Below, piece by piece: positions 45,059 through 53,300 of a stretch of DNA of 64,000 nt. The position numbers were made by a program, and so were the translations under genes. Numbering within the stretch: the stretch's first letter is position 1; each line of letters opens with the position of its first letter. The notes beneath the pieces were generated by a model that made no database searches, had not been told where the DNA came from, and was given only the letters and a program-made list of their open reading frames with translations. Source of the DNA: Azoarcus sp. DD4 (lineage in GTDB: Bacteria; Pseudomonadota; Gammaproteobacteria; Burkholderiales; Rhodocyclaceae); assembly GCF_006496635.1 (NCBI RefSeq), contig NZ_CP022958.1:1426001-1490000 (forward strand). Reading direction: 5' to 3'.

Positions 45059-45742
45059 TTACCAGAGATAGAACAGGGCGAAGATGAACACCCACACCAG
45101 ATCGACGAAGTGCCAGTACAGGCCGGCGATTTCGACGATGCCGTAGTCGCCGCGCGCCTCGTAGCGCCCCGCCAGCACGCGGCTGGCGACCACCAGCAGG
45201 TAGATCACGCCGGCGCTCACATGCAGGCCGTGGAAGCCGGTGATCATGAAGAAGCTGGCGCCGAACTGGGCGGCGCCCATGGGGTTGCTCCAGGGCCGCA
45301 CGCCTTCGTGGATCAGCTTGGTCCACTCGAAAGCCTGCATGCCGACGAAGGTGGCGCCGAGCAGCGCGGTCGCCAGCAGCAGCGCGGCGGTGCGGCGGCG
45401 GTCGCGGCGGTAGGCGCAATTGACCGCCATCGCCATGGTGCCGCTGCTGGTGATGAGCACGAAGGTCATGATCGCGATCAGGATCAGCGGAACCGTGGCG
45501 CCGCCGATGGTGAGCGCGAACACCTCGCTCGGGTTGGGCCAGGGCACCGTGGTCGACATCCGCACCGTCATGTAGCCGGTGAGGAAGCAGCTGAACACAA
45601 AGGTGTCAGACAGCAGGAAGATCCACATCATCGCCTTGCCCCAGGGCACGCGGAACACCTCGCGTTCGTCGGACCAGTCGGCGACCAGGCTGCCCAGCCC
45701 GGTGGTCGGGGCGATGGGGGAAGCGGGGGCGTGCGGCGTCAT
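45059..45742 (-). CDS. Cytochrome c oxidase subunit III (CoxP-like)
   Basis: 227 aa with about five to six helices. Family motifs WIFLLSDTFVFSCFLTGY near the N-terminus (with the conserved acidic residue), FEWTKLI, ITGFHGLHVSAG and YWHFVDLVWVFIF. Catalysis depends on subunits I and II; subunit III protects turnover. The second of two subunit-III-like genes in the operon. Confidence 0.93.
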   Translation of the reverse strand: MTPHAPASPIAPTTGLGSLVADWSDEREVFRVPWGKAMMWIFLLSDTFVFSCFLTGYMTVRMSTTVPWPNPSEVFALTIGGATVPLILIAIMTFVLITSSGTMAMAVNCAYRRDRRRTAALLLATALLGATFVGMQAFEWTKLIHEGVRPWSNPMGAAQFGASFFMITGFHGLHVSAGVIYLLVVASRVLAGRYEARGDYGIVEIAGLYWHFVDLVWVFIFALFYLW

Positions 45743-45758
45743 CGCGGGCTCCTCGGAT

Positions 45759-46451
45759 TCAGCGCACGCCGCAGATCTCGGCGAGCGCGCGCAGCGTCGG
45801 CGGCGGGCTGGCGAGCAGGCCGAACAGCACCAGCCAGACGGCGAACAGGAAATGCCAGTAGCGCGCGCACAGGGCGACGGACAGCGCCGGCGCCGCTCGC
45901 CACAGGCGCCGGGCGGCGCGCGCCCAAGCCACCAGACCGCCGGCCAGATGGAGGCCGTGCAGGCCGGTGAGCAGGTAGAAGAAGCTGAGCGCCGGGCTGG
46001 CGGCGACGAAATGGCCGCCGGCGACGAGCTGCCGCCACACCCAGCCCTGACCGGCGAGGAAGGCCAGCGCGCACAGCCCGCCGATCAGGAAGGCGACACG
46101 GGCGCCGCCGCGCTGTCCCAGCCGCGCCGCACGGCTCGCGAACTGCATGGCGATGCTGCCGGCCAGCAGCACCGCGGTGTTGGCCCACAGTGGCGCCAGG
46201 GTGGCGAAGGGGCTGGCGGGGGAGCCGGCGAGGGCGGCCCAGTCCGGCAGCTGCGCCCGGATCAGCAGGGCGACCACGAGCAGCGCGAACAGGGCGGTGA
46301 CGACACCGAGCAGCACATTGAGCCCCGTCCTGGCCGCCGGCTGCGTGGCGCCGGCGTCGCCGGGAGCCGGCGCCGGCAGCCAGGGGCGGGCGGTGAGGGC
46401 GTCGAACAGCGCGCGCGCCGGGCGCAGGCTGCCGGTCCACGGTGCGCTCAT
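45759..46451 (-). CDS. Second cytochrome oxidase subunit III-like protein (CoxO-like)
   Basis: 230 aa, start at 46451 overlapping the subunit I stop (ATGA). Five hydrophobic helices with YLLTGLHGLHLAGG and YWHFLFAVWLVLFGLL, matching the C-terminal half of subunit III, but the N-terminal helices are divergent and proline/alanine-rich. This duplicates subunit III within one operon, as in the coxMNOP set of Bradyrhizobium. Confidence 0.85.
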   Translation of the reverse strand: MSAPWTGSLRPARALFDALTARPWLPAPAPGDAGATQPAARTGLNVLLGVVTALFALLVVALLIRAQLPDWAALAGSPASPFATLAPLWANTAVLLAGSIAMQFASRAARLGQRGGARVAFLIGGLCALAFLAGQGWVWRQLVAGGHFVAASPALSFFYLLTGLHGLHLAGGLVAWARAARRLWRAAPALSVALCARYWHFLFAVWLVLFGLLASPPPTLRALAEICGVR

Positions 46452-48220
46452 GTCTGCAATCCTCCGCCGGCCCGCCGCGCCGCGGAGGTCAGGCGGCCGT
46501 GTTCGCCGCCTTCGGCTTCGCCGTCCGCCGGCACGTTCTGCGGGATGAAATCGTCCTTGGCGCCGGGCACGCTGTAGTCGTAGGCCCAGCGGTGCACCAC
46601 CGGCAGCGCCTCGCCCCAGTTGCCGTGCTGCGGCGGCGTGTGCGGCGTCTGCCATTCCAGCGTGGTCGCGCCCCAGGGGTTGGCGCCGGCCGGCTTGCCG
46701 TGACGCAGGCTCCACACCAGGTTGAACAGGAACACCAGTTGGAACACGCCGACGACGATGGCCGCTACCGTGATGAAGGCGTTGAGCTGCTGCGCCGAGG
46801 CCGGGATGAAGTCGTAGCCCTCGTAGGCGTAGTAGCGCCGCGGCATGCCGAGGAAGCCGAGGTAGTGCATCGGGAAGTAGATCGCATAGGTGCCGAGGAA
46901 GGTCACCCAGAAGTGGGCCTTGCCCAGGGTCTCGTCCAGCATGCGGCCGGTGACCTTGGGGTACCAGTGGTAGAGGCCGCCGAAGATCGCCAGGATGGGC
47001 GACACCCCCATCACCATGTGGAAGTGGGCGACCACGAAATAGGTGTCGGACAGCGGAATGTCCACGCTGACGTTGCCGAGGAAGAGCCCGGTGATGCCGC
47101 CGAGCACGAAGGTGCTGATGAAGCCGATCGCGAACAGCATCGGCACGTTGAGGTGGATGTTGCCGCGCCACAGCGTCAGCACCCAGTTGTAAACCTTGAT
47201 CGCGGTCGGCACCGCGATGATCAGCGTGGTGGTGGCGAAGAAGTAGCCGAAGTAGGGGTTCATGCCGCTGACGTACATGTGGTGCGCCCACACCACGAAG
47301 GAGAGCCCGCCGATGGCGACGATGGCCCACACCATCATGCGGTAGCCGAAGATGTTCTTGCGCGCATGGGTGCTGATGAGGTCCGACACGATGCCGAAGG
47401 CGGGCAGCGCCACGATGTAGACCTCGGGATGGCCGAAGAACCAGAACAGGTGCTGGAACAGCACCGGGCTGCCGCCGGCGTGCTCCAGCGTCTGCCCCAT
47501 GGAGACGATGGCTGGCATGAAGAAGCTGGTGCCGAGCAGCTTGTCGCACAGCATCATCACCCCGCTCACCAGCAGCGCCGGGAAGGCCAGCAGCGCCAGG
47601 ACGCTGGCGGTGAAGATGCCCCACACGGTGAGCGGCATACGCATCAGCGTCATGCCGCGGGTGCGCGCCTGCAGCACGGTGGTGACGTAGTTGAGCCCGC
47701 CCATGGTGGCGGCGACGATGAAGATGACAAGCGACACCAGCATCAGCACGATGCCCCAGTCGGTGCCGGGCGTGCCGGGCAGGATGGCCTGCGGCGGGTA
47801 GAGCGTCCAGCCGGCGCCGGTGGGCCCGCCGGGCACGAAGAAGCCCGCCATCAGCACCGCCACCGCGAGCAGATACACCCAGTAGGACAGCATGTTGAGG
47901 TAGGGGAAGACCATGTCGCGCGCGCCCACCATCAGCGGGATCAGGTAGTTGCCGAAGCCGCCGAGGAAGAGCGCGGTGAGCAGGTAGATCACCATGATCA
48001 TCCCGTGCATGGTGACGTACTGGTAATAGGCGGCGGCATCGATGAAGTCGAAGCGGCCGGGAAAGCCGATCTGCAGCCGCATCAGGTTGGACAGCACCAG
48101 CGCCACCAGGCCGACCGCGATCGCGGTGAGGGTGTACTGGATCGCGATCACCTTGTGGTCCTGGCTCCAGATGTAGCGGGTCAGGAAGCTGCGCGGCGCG
48201 TCGTCGTGGTGGGTACTCAT
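46448..48220 (-). CDS. Cytochrome c oxidase subunit I (heme-copper oxidase, A1-type)
   Basis: 590 aa, start at 48220. About 12 helices. CuB and proton-channel residues are visible: FFGHPEVY with the key Glu and the Tyr cross-linked to His, VVWAHHMYVSGMNP for the His pair, IAVPTAIKVYNW with the K-channel Lys, ARDMVFPYLN with the D-channel Asp and Asn, and HFHMVMG for the heme ligands. Features fit an aa3/caa3 cytochrome c oxidase rather than a quinol oxidase. Overlaps the subunit II stop by four bases. Confidence 0.96.
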   Translation of the reverse strand: MSTHHDDAPRSFLTRYIWSQDHKVIAIQYTLTAIAVGLVALVLSNLMRLQIGFPGRFDFIDAAAYYQYVTMHGMIMVIYLLTALFLGGFGNYLIPLMVGARDMVFPYLNMLSYWVYLLAVAVLMAGFFVPGGPTGAGWTLYPPQAILPGTPGTDWGIVLMLVSLVIFIVAATMGGLNYVTTVLQARTRGMTLMRMPLTVWGIFTASVLALLAFPALLVSGVMMLCDKLLGTSFFMPAIVSMGQTLEHAGGSPVLFQHLFWFFGHPEVYIVALPAFGIVSDLISTHARKNIFGYRMMVWAIVAIGGLSFVVWAHHMYVSGMNPYFGYFFATTTLIIAVPTAIKVYNWVLTLWRGNIHLNVPMLFAIGFISTFVLGGITGLFLGNVSVDIPLSDTYFVVAHFHMVMGVSPILAIFGGLYHWYPKVTGRMLDETLGKAHFWVTFLGTYAIYFPMHYLGFLGMPRRYYAYEGYDFIPASAQQLNAFITVAAIVVGVFQLVFLFNLVWSLRHGKPAGANPWGATTLEWQTPHTPPQHGNWGEALPVVHRWAYDYSVPGAKDDFIPQNVPADGEAEGGEHGRLTSAARRAGGGLQT

Positions 48221-49353
48221 TGCGGCGTCCCTCCTGCCTGCGCCGCTGCCGGCGGACCGGCCAGCGCCCGGATGTAGGCCACCAGCGCAGCGATCTCGGT
48301 CTCGTCCAGCGCGCCGGGCGGCATGATGGCCGGGTAGCCCTGGACGATCGCCGCGCCCGGGTTGCGGATGGATTCCGCGAGATAGGCGGCGTCGGCCGTC
48401 ACCCGGCGGCCGTCGGCCAGGGTTTCCTCGCGGCCGTACAGCCCGCGCCAGCCGGGGCCGATGCTGCGGCTGCCGTCGGTGCTGTGGCAGGCAGTGCAGC
48501 CGCCGGCCTGCGCCAGCGCCTTGCCGCGCCGGGCCTGGGCGTCCAGCCCGTCGTCGGCCGCGCCGGCCAACCGCGCGGCGAAGGTCGGCTGCGCCGCCAG
48601 CCAGGCGGCGTAGGCCGTCGGCTCCTCGACCACCACCGTGCCGCGCATGTTGAAGTGGCCGACGCCGCAGAGTTCGGCGCACAGGATCTCGAAGCGGCCG
48701 GCCTGGGTCGGCGTCATCCAGAAGCGCGACACCAGCCCCGGCACCAGGTCCATCTTGGCGCGGAAGGGCGGTACGTAGAAGTTGTGCAGCACGTCACGCG
48801 AGCGCAGCAGCATCACCACCGGCCGCCCCAGCGGCAGGTGCAGTTCGCCGCTGTCGACCAGCACGTCGTCGAGTCCGGCGGGATCGTCCGGGTCCAGGCC
48901 GAAGGGCTGCTCCGGGCTCATGAAGCGCACGTCGCTGCGGCCTAGCCTGCCGTCGGTGCCGGGCAGGCGGAAGCGCCACTGCCACTGCTGGCCGAGCACC
49001 TCCACCGTGGCGGCATCGGCGGGCGGGTTGATCATCGCCGAATACACGTAAAGCCCCGGCGCCAGCATCGCGAAGATGCCGACCGCGGTGAGCGCCGTCA
49101 GCCAGCCTTCCAGCCGCCGGTTCTCCGGTTCGTAGTGAGCGCGGCGGTCGCTGCGGTGGCGGAAGCGGATCACCGTCCAGGCGACGAAGAGGTTGATCGC
49201 GACGAACACCGCGCCGGTGATCGCCAGCGTGATCAGGATGGTGTCGTCGAGCAGGCCCCAGTTCGAAGCGAGCGGGGTGAACCACCACGGGCTGAGGAAG
49301 TGGAACAGCACCGCGGCGATGACGATCAGGATCAGTGCGACAGCCAGCGCCAT
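48217..49353 (-). CDS. Cytochrome c oxidase subunit II with fused cytochrome c domain (caa3-like)
   Basis: 378 aa. Two N-terminal membrane helices, cupredoxin domain with the CuA motif CAELCGVGHFNM (about residues 228-239), the DVLHNFYVPPFRAKMD strand, then a C-terminal class I cytochrome c with CTACH and a distal Met in YPAIMPPG. The fused cytochrome lets the oxidase accept electrons directly or from the soluble carriers encoded by the sox region. First gene of the five-gene oxidase operon. No CtaA/CtaB/CtaG/Sco assembly genes are adjacent. Confidence 0.95.
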   Translation of the reverse strand: MALAVALILIVIAAVLFHFLSPWWFTPLASNWGLLDDTILITLAITGAVFVAINLFVAWTVIRFRHRSDRRAHYEPENRRLEGWLTALTAVGIFAMLAPGLYVYSAMINPPADAATVEVLGQQWQWRFRLPGTDGRLGRSDVRFMSPEQPFGLDPDDPAGLDDVLVDSGELHLPLGRPVVMLLRSRDVLHNFYVPPFRAKMDLVPGLVSRFWMTPTQAGRFEILCAELCGVGHFNMRGTVVVEEPTAYAAWLAAQPTFAARLAGAADDGLDAQARRGKALAQAGGCTACHSTDGSRSIGPGWRGLYGREETLADGRRVTADAAYLAESIRNPGAAIVQGYPAIMPPGALDETEIAALVAYIRALAGPPAAAQAGGTPQ

Positions 49354-49661
49354 GGCGGGCGGCCCTCGTGCCTGGATCTTGCCGGGCGGCCGGGCGCCGG
49401 CGTGGGCAGGTGCGCCCGCCGCCGTCCTCCCTGCCGCTATCCGGATCGCGAGCCGCTACCGGCCGCGAGCGGCTCCGGATACATGCTTGCAAGCTAGTTC
49501 CGCGCGGGGCCGCTTTCAAGGCAGGGCCGCTTCGTGGCGTGCGGACCGGGCGCCGATCGCCGGGACTGTGGACGCCGGCCGGCGGGATGCTAAGTTGATA
49601 GTGGCGGCGACCGGGCGTGCGGCGCCCGCCTATCGTTCATCCACTCCGGGGAGGGCCGGAC
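49354..49661. promoter_or_regulatory. Divergent oxidase / TIR-protein intergenic region with large stem-loop
   Basis: 308 bp with no gene. TATCCGGA (49438-49445) pairs with TCCGGATA (49474-49481), and GAGCCGCT (49450-49457) pairs with AGCGGCTC (49468-49475), giving a long interrupted stem around a 10-nt loop. It may be an operator or a leader structure of the oxidase mRNA. No clear -35/-10 pair was identified. Confidence 0.5.
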
Positions 49662-50618
49662 ATGGCGGATATTTTCGTCAGTTACCGGCGCGGCGACAGC
49701 GCAGGACACACGGGGCGCCTGGTCGACAGTCTTGAACGGCATTTCGGCCGGCAGGCGGTGTTCCAGGACGTGCAGTCCATCGGCGCGGGGCGGCGCTGGG
49801 ACGAGGTCATCCGCGACGGGGTAAGCAGCTGTCGCGTGCTGGTGGCGGTGATAGGGCGCGACTGGCTGGCGGCGGACCAGGGCGGCCGGCGTCGCATCGA
49901 CGATCCCCAGGATCACCTGCGTCGCGAGGTGGTCACCGCGCTGGAGCGCGAGGTACCGGTGGTGCCGGTGCTGGTCGAAGGCGCGCGCATGCCGGTCGAG
50001 GCAGAGTTGCCGGACGACCTGAAGCCGCTGGTGCGATGGCAGGCGCACGAGCTGTCGGATTCGCGCTGGGAGTACGACACCGGCCGGCTGATGAGCATGA
50101 TCGCGAGCGCGGCTGCGATCGTGCCCCAGCAGCAAGTCGCACCTAGGCCACGGCGCATCAAGCCCGTCCATGCGGGTGCCGCGGCGGCGCTGGTGATCGC
50201 CGGCGCGGTGTGGCTGCTGTGGCCCGATGCGGACGTGATCCCCGAGCTGCCGCCCGATGCGGTGCCCAGCGTGCCGGATGGCGGTGCGCACGCCGACAGC
50301 GGCGCGGTGGCCGTCGCCCCGGCCAGCTTCGAAGGCAACTGGTATGACGAGGACGCCGCGGAATGGGGCATACGCGTCGACCAGGACAAGGTCGAGATCA
50401 ATCACACCGCGGCCGGCACCGGGACGGCGATCGGTTACGGGCAGGGGACGATCAGCGACCGCAGCATCAGTTTCGAGTACGTGGTGATGGTGCCGGACGA
50501 ACCGCGTTTGAGCGGCCAGCTGGTGTTGTCGGACGACGGTCAGCGCCTCACCGGCGTCCTGACCGATCTCAAGAACGGCGGCACCACGCGCATCCTGCTC
50601 CATCGGCGGAGCTCCTGA
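49662..50618 (+). CDS. TIR-domain protein with single TM helix and C-terminal beta-rich domain
   Basis: 318 aa; start at 49662 (MADIFVSYRRGD) is the usual TIR N-terminus with GGAGGG upstream, so the longer frame to 49617 is rejected. Residues 1-150 are a TIR domain (IFVSYRR, VFQDVQSIGAGRRW, VLVAVIGRDWL, and RREVVTALE with Glu89 in the position of the NADase catalytic Glu). Residues about 171-187 are one hydrophobic helix. Residues about 215-318 are a beta-strand-rich domain (FEGNWYDEDAAEWGIRVDQD...). Likely a tail-side periplasmic sensor with cytoplasmic TIR effector, or the reverse (inference). It stands alone between oppositely oriented metabolic genes. Confidence 0.85.
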   Translation: MADIFVSYRRGDSAGHTGRLVDSLERHFGRQAVFQDVQSIGAGRRWDEVIRDGVSSCRVLVAVIGRDWLAADQGGRRRIDDPQDHLRREVVTALEREVPVVPVLVEGARMPVEAELPDDLKPLVRWQAHELSDSRWEYDTGRLMSMIASAAAIVPQQQVAPRPRRIKPVHAGAAAALVIAGAVWLLWPDADVIPELPPDAVPSVPDGGAHADSGAVAVAPASFEGNWYDEDAAEWGIRVDQDKVEINHTAAGTGTAIGYGQGTISDRSISFEYVVMVPDEPRLSGQLVLSDDGQRLTGVLTDLKNGGTTRILLHRRSS

Positions 50619-50637
50619 GACACCTGCCGCCGCAATG

Positions 50638-50669
50638 AAAAACGGCGCCCGGGTTGCCCCGGACGCCGT
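50638..50669 (-). terminator. Rho-independent terminator of aceB
   Basis: On the minus strand a 12-bp stem with one T-G pair (plus-strand 50642-50653 with 50658-50669) and loop GCAA is followed by a T run (plus-strand A at 50638-50642). It starts about 30 bp after the aceB stop. Confidence 0.88.
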
Positions 50670-50698
50670 CCGCATGCGGTGTCTCCAGGACGACCGGC

Positions 50699-52303
50699 TT
50701 ATTCCATCGCTTCGTACAGCGGCAGCGTCAGGAACTCGGGGAAGTCCTCGGACAGCGACATCGTTTCGAAGATGCCGGCGGCCTGCTCGTAAGTCGCGGT
50801 CTGCTCGCCGGCGGCGGTCACCGTGGCCTTCACCTTGGCGAGTTCTTCCGGGATCATCGCGCGCACCATCTCGGCGGTGACCTTGCGGCCGTCGTCGAGT
50901 TTGCCCTTCGGGCTCACCACCCACTGCCAGATCTGCGAGCGGCTGATCTCGGCGGTGGCGGCGTCTTCCATCAGGTTGTGGATGGGCACGCAGCCGTTGC
51001 CGGCGAGCCAGCTACCGAGGTAGTGGATGCCGACGTTGATGTTGTTGCGCACGCCCACTTCGGTGATTGGCTGTTCCGGCTGGAAGTTCAGCCAGTCTTT
51101 CGGGCCGAAGCTGCCCGAGACCTGCTTTTCCCACTGGTTGGGCTTGTCGCCCAGCACCTTGACGAACTCTTCCATCGCGATCGGCACCAGGCCCGGGTGC
51201 GCCACCCAGCCGCCGTCGTAGCCGTCGTTGGCGTCGCGGGTCTTGTCGTGGCGGATGCCGGCCAGCGCCTTCTCGTTGGCGACCGGGTCGCTCTTGATCG
51301 GGATCAGCGCGCTCATGCCGCCCATCGCCGGGGCGCCGCGCTTGTGGCAGGCCTGCACCAGGGCCAGCGCGTAGGAGCGCATGAAGGGCACTTCCATCGT
51401 GATGGCGCCACGGTTGGCGAGGCAGAAGTCCTTGTTCTTCTTGAACTTCTTGATGCAGGAGAAGATGTAGTCCCAGCGCCCGGCATTCAGCCCGGCGGAG
51501 TGGTTGCGCAGCTCGTACAGGATCTCTTCCATCTCGAAGGTGGCGAGGATGGTCTCGACCAGCACGGTGGCCTTGATGGTGCCCTGCGGCAGGCCGATGT
51601 GGTCCTGCGCCATCACGAAGATGTCGTTCCACAGGCGGGCTTCGAGGTGCGACTCCATCTTCGGCAGGTAGTAGAAGGGGCCGGCGCCGCGGGCGATCTG
51701 TTCCTTGGCGTTGTGGAAGAACACCAGGGCGAAGTCGAAGATGCCGCCGGAGACGCGCTGGCCGTCGACCAGCACGTGCTTCTCGTCCAGGTGCCAGCCG
51801 CGCGGACGGATCTGCAGGGTGGCGATCTTGTCGTTGAGCTTGTAGGTCTTGCCGGCTTCGTTGGTGTAGCTGATCTCGCGGCGGATCGCGTCGTACAGGT
51901 TCACCTGGCCCTGGATCTGGTTGTACCAGTTGGGGCTGTTGGAATCCTCGAAGTCGGTCATGTAGGAATCAGCGCCCGAGTTGAAGGCGTTGATGATCAT
52001 CTTGCGCTCGACCGGGCCGGTGATCTCAACGCGGCGGCATTCCAGCGCCTTCGGCAGCGGCGCGACCTTCCAGTCGCCTTCGCGGATGTGCTTGGTTTCC
52101 GGCAGGAAGTCGGGCAGTTCGCCGGCGTCGATGCGGGCCTGGCGGGCGACGCGGGCCTTCAGCAGTTCCTGGCGGCGCGGTTCGAAGGCGCGGTGCAGCT
52201 TGGCGACGAGTTCCAGCGCGTCGCGGCTGAGGATCTGGTCGAAGCGCGGATGCAGCGGCGCGTTGATCTGCATGCCTTGCGGCAGGTCGAGCGTGGCGGT
52301 CAT
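50699..52303 (-). CDS. aceB: Malate synthase A
   Basis: 534 aa, start at 52303 with AAGGAG upstream. TIM-barrel malate synthase of the A type (GAGP/ITGPVERKMIINAFNSGAD, FEDSNSPNW, IKATVLVETILATFEMEEILYELRNH, AGLNAGRWDYIFS). It condenses glyoxylate with acetyl-CoA to malate, the second step of the glyoxylate shunt. Isocitrate lyase is not adjacent. Unlinked from aceK by 19 kb in this genome, unlike the E. coli aceBAK operon. Confidence 0.97.
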   Translation of the reverse strand: MTATLDLPQGMQINAPLHPRFDQILSRDALELVAKLHRAFEPRRQELLKARVARQARIDAGELPDFLPETKHIREGDWKVAPLPKALECRRVEITGPVERKMIINAFNSGADSYMTDFEDSNSPNWYNQIQGQVNLYDAIRREISYTNEAGKTYKLNDKIATLQIRPRGWHLDEKHVLVDGQRVSGGIFDFALVFFHNAKEQIARGAGPFYYLPKMESHLEARLWNDIFVMAQDHIGLPQGTIKATVLVETILATFEMEEILYELRNHSAGLNAGRWDYIFSCIKKFKKNKDFCLANRGAITMEVPFMRSYALALVQACHKRGAPAMGGMSALIPIKSDPVANEKALAGIRHDKTRDANDGYDGGWVAHPGLVPIAMEEFVKVLGDKPNQWEKQVSGSFGPKDWLNFQPEQPITEVGVRNNINVGIHYLGSWLAGNGCVPIHNLMEDAATAEISRSQIWQWVVSPKGKLDDGRKVTAEMVRAMIPEELAKVKATVTAAGEQTATYEQAAGIFETMSLSEDFPEFLTLPLYEAME

Positions 52304-52323
52304 GTGAGGCTCCTTGTGCGTGA

Positions 52324-53106
52324 TCAGAAGGTCTTGGAGAAATAGTAGGCGGTCAACACGGTGCCGGTGGCGATGATGAAGTAGCGCAGCAAACGGGCCG
52401 GAATGCGGCGGGCGACGGCCGCGCCGAGGTAGCCGCCGGCAGTGCCGGTGACCAGCATCACCAGCGTGTGCGGCCAGGACACCGCGTTGGCGATGACGAA
52501 GGTGCCGACGGCGACGCTGTAGATCACCGCCGACAGCCAGTTCTTGAGCGCGTTGATCTCGTGCACATCCTTGAAGCCCTGGATGGCGAGCGCGGCCAGC
52601 ATCAGGATGCCCATGCCGGCGCCGAAGAAGCCGCCGTAGATCGACACGCCAAGCTGGAACACGTAGCCGCCGGGGCCGACGTGACGCTCGTCCGCAGCCT
52701 TGGGCGCCGGCTTGAGCTTTTTCACCAACGCCGAGATCTGCGCGCTGAAGGCGAACAGCACCGTGGCCACCAGCAGCAGCCAGGGGATCAATGCCGAGAA
52801 GGCGGCGTTGGAGGTGGCCAGCAGCAGCAGGCCGCCAGCGATGCCGCCGATAAAAGCCACCACCGACAGCAGCGGCAGGCTGCGTGAGAAGCGTGCCAAC
52901 TCGCGGCGAAAGGCCCAGGCACCGGCCAGGCTGCCCGGCCACAGCGACACCGAGTTGCTGGCATTGGCCACCACCGGTGGCACGCCCACCGCGAGCAGGG
53001 CGGGGAAGGAGAAGAAGGTGCCGCCGCCGGCGATCGAGTTCACCGCGCCGGCTGCGAGGGCGGCGATGGCGATGATCAGGATGTCGATGAGTTCCAGGGC
53101 GGCCAT
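52324..53106 (-). CDS. TauE/SafE-family (TSUP) anion exporter
   Basis: 260 aa with about eight helices. Typical family N-terminus AAGAVNSIAGGGTFFSFPALLAVG and the repeat motif in the C-terminal half (GTFVIANAVSWPHTLVMLVTGTAGGYLGA). TSUP proteins export sulfite, sulfoacetate or related anions. Upstream of aceB by 20 bp on the same strand, so it may be cotranscribed; a link to organosulfonate or glyoxylate-derived anions is inference. Confidence 0.9.
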   Translation of the reverse strand: MAALELIDILIIAIAALAAGAVNSIAGGGTFFSFPALLAVGVPPVVANASNSVSLWPGSLAGAWAFRRELARFSRSLPLLSVVAFIGGIAGGLLLLATSNAAFSALIPWLLLVATVLFAFSAQISALVKKLKPAPKAADERHVGPGGYVFQLGVSIYGGFFGAGMGILMLAALAIQGFKDVHEINALKNWLSAVIYSVAVGTFVIANAVSWPHTLVMLVTGTAGGYLGAAVARRIPARLLRYFIIATGTVLTAYYFSKTF

Positions 53107-53281
53107 GGGGGAGTATCCGGTTGCGCTTAGGGGGTTGCTACGGTGCTGCTTCGCGCGCTGCTCCGGAGGCGGGGAGTCCTCCGGAGTGCGTCGTCTATGT
53201 TCGGGTCTGTCTCCTCCCCCGAATGCTGCGCAGTCTAAAACGGTCTTATATAAAACAAAAGAAGCGGTATGATCACTTTAT

Positions 53282-53294
53282 CTTTTACCAAAAG
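53282..53294. promoter_or_regulatory. Inverted repeat just upstream of the LysR gene
   Basis: CTTTT-ACC-AAAAG (53282-53294) in an AT-rich tract 6 bp before the ATG at 53301, with TATGAT at 53268-53273 as a candidate -10. Could be an autoregulatory site of the LysR protein; the identity is inference. Confidence 0.4.
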
Positions 53295-53300
53295 TATAAA

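Noticed and set aside
49662..50618. Known multi-gene TIR defence system (Thoeris-like)
   Set aside because: No ThsA/SIR2, SAVED or other partner gene lies next to the TIR gene; neighbours are an oxidase operon and aceB.
53121..53300. Upstream extension of the LysR gene
   Set aside because: The winged HTH family start is at 53301; the extension covers an AT-rich promoter with several operator-like repeats.
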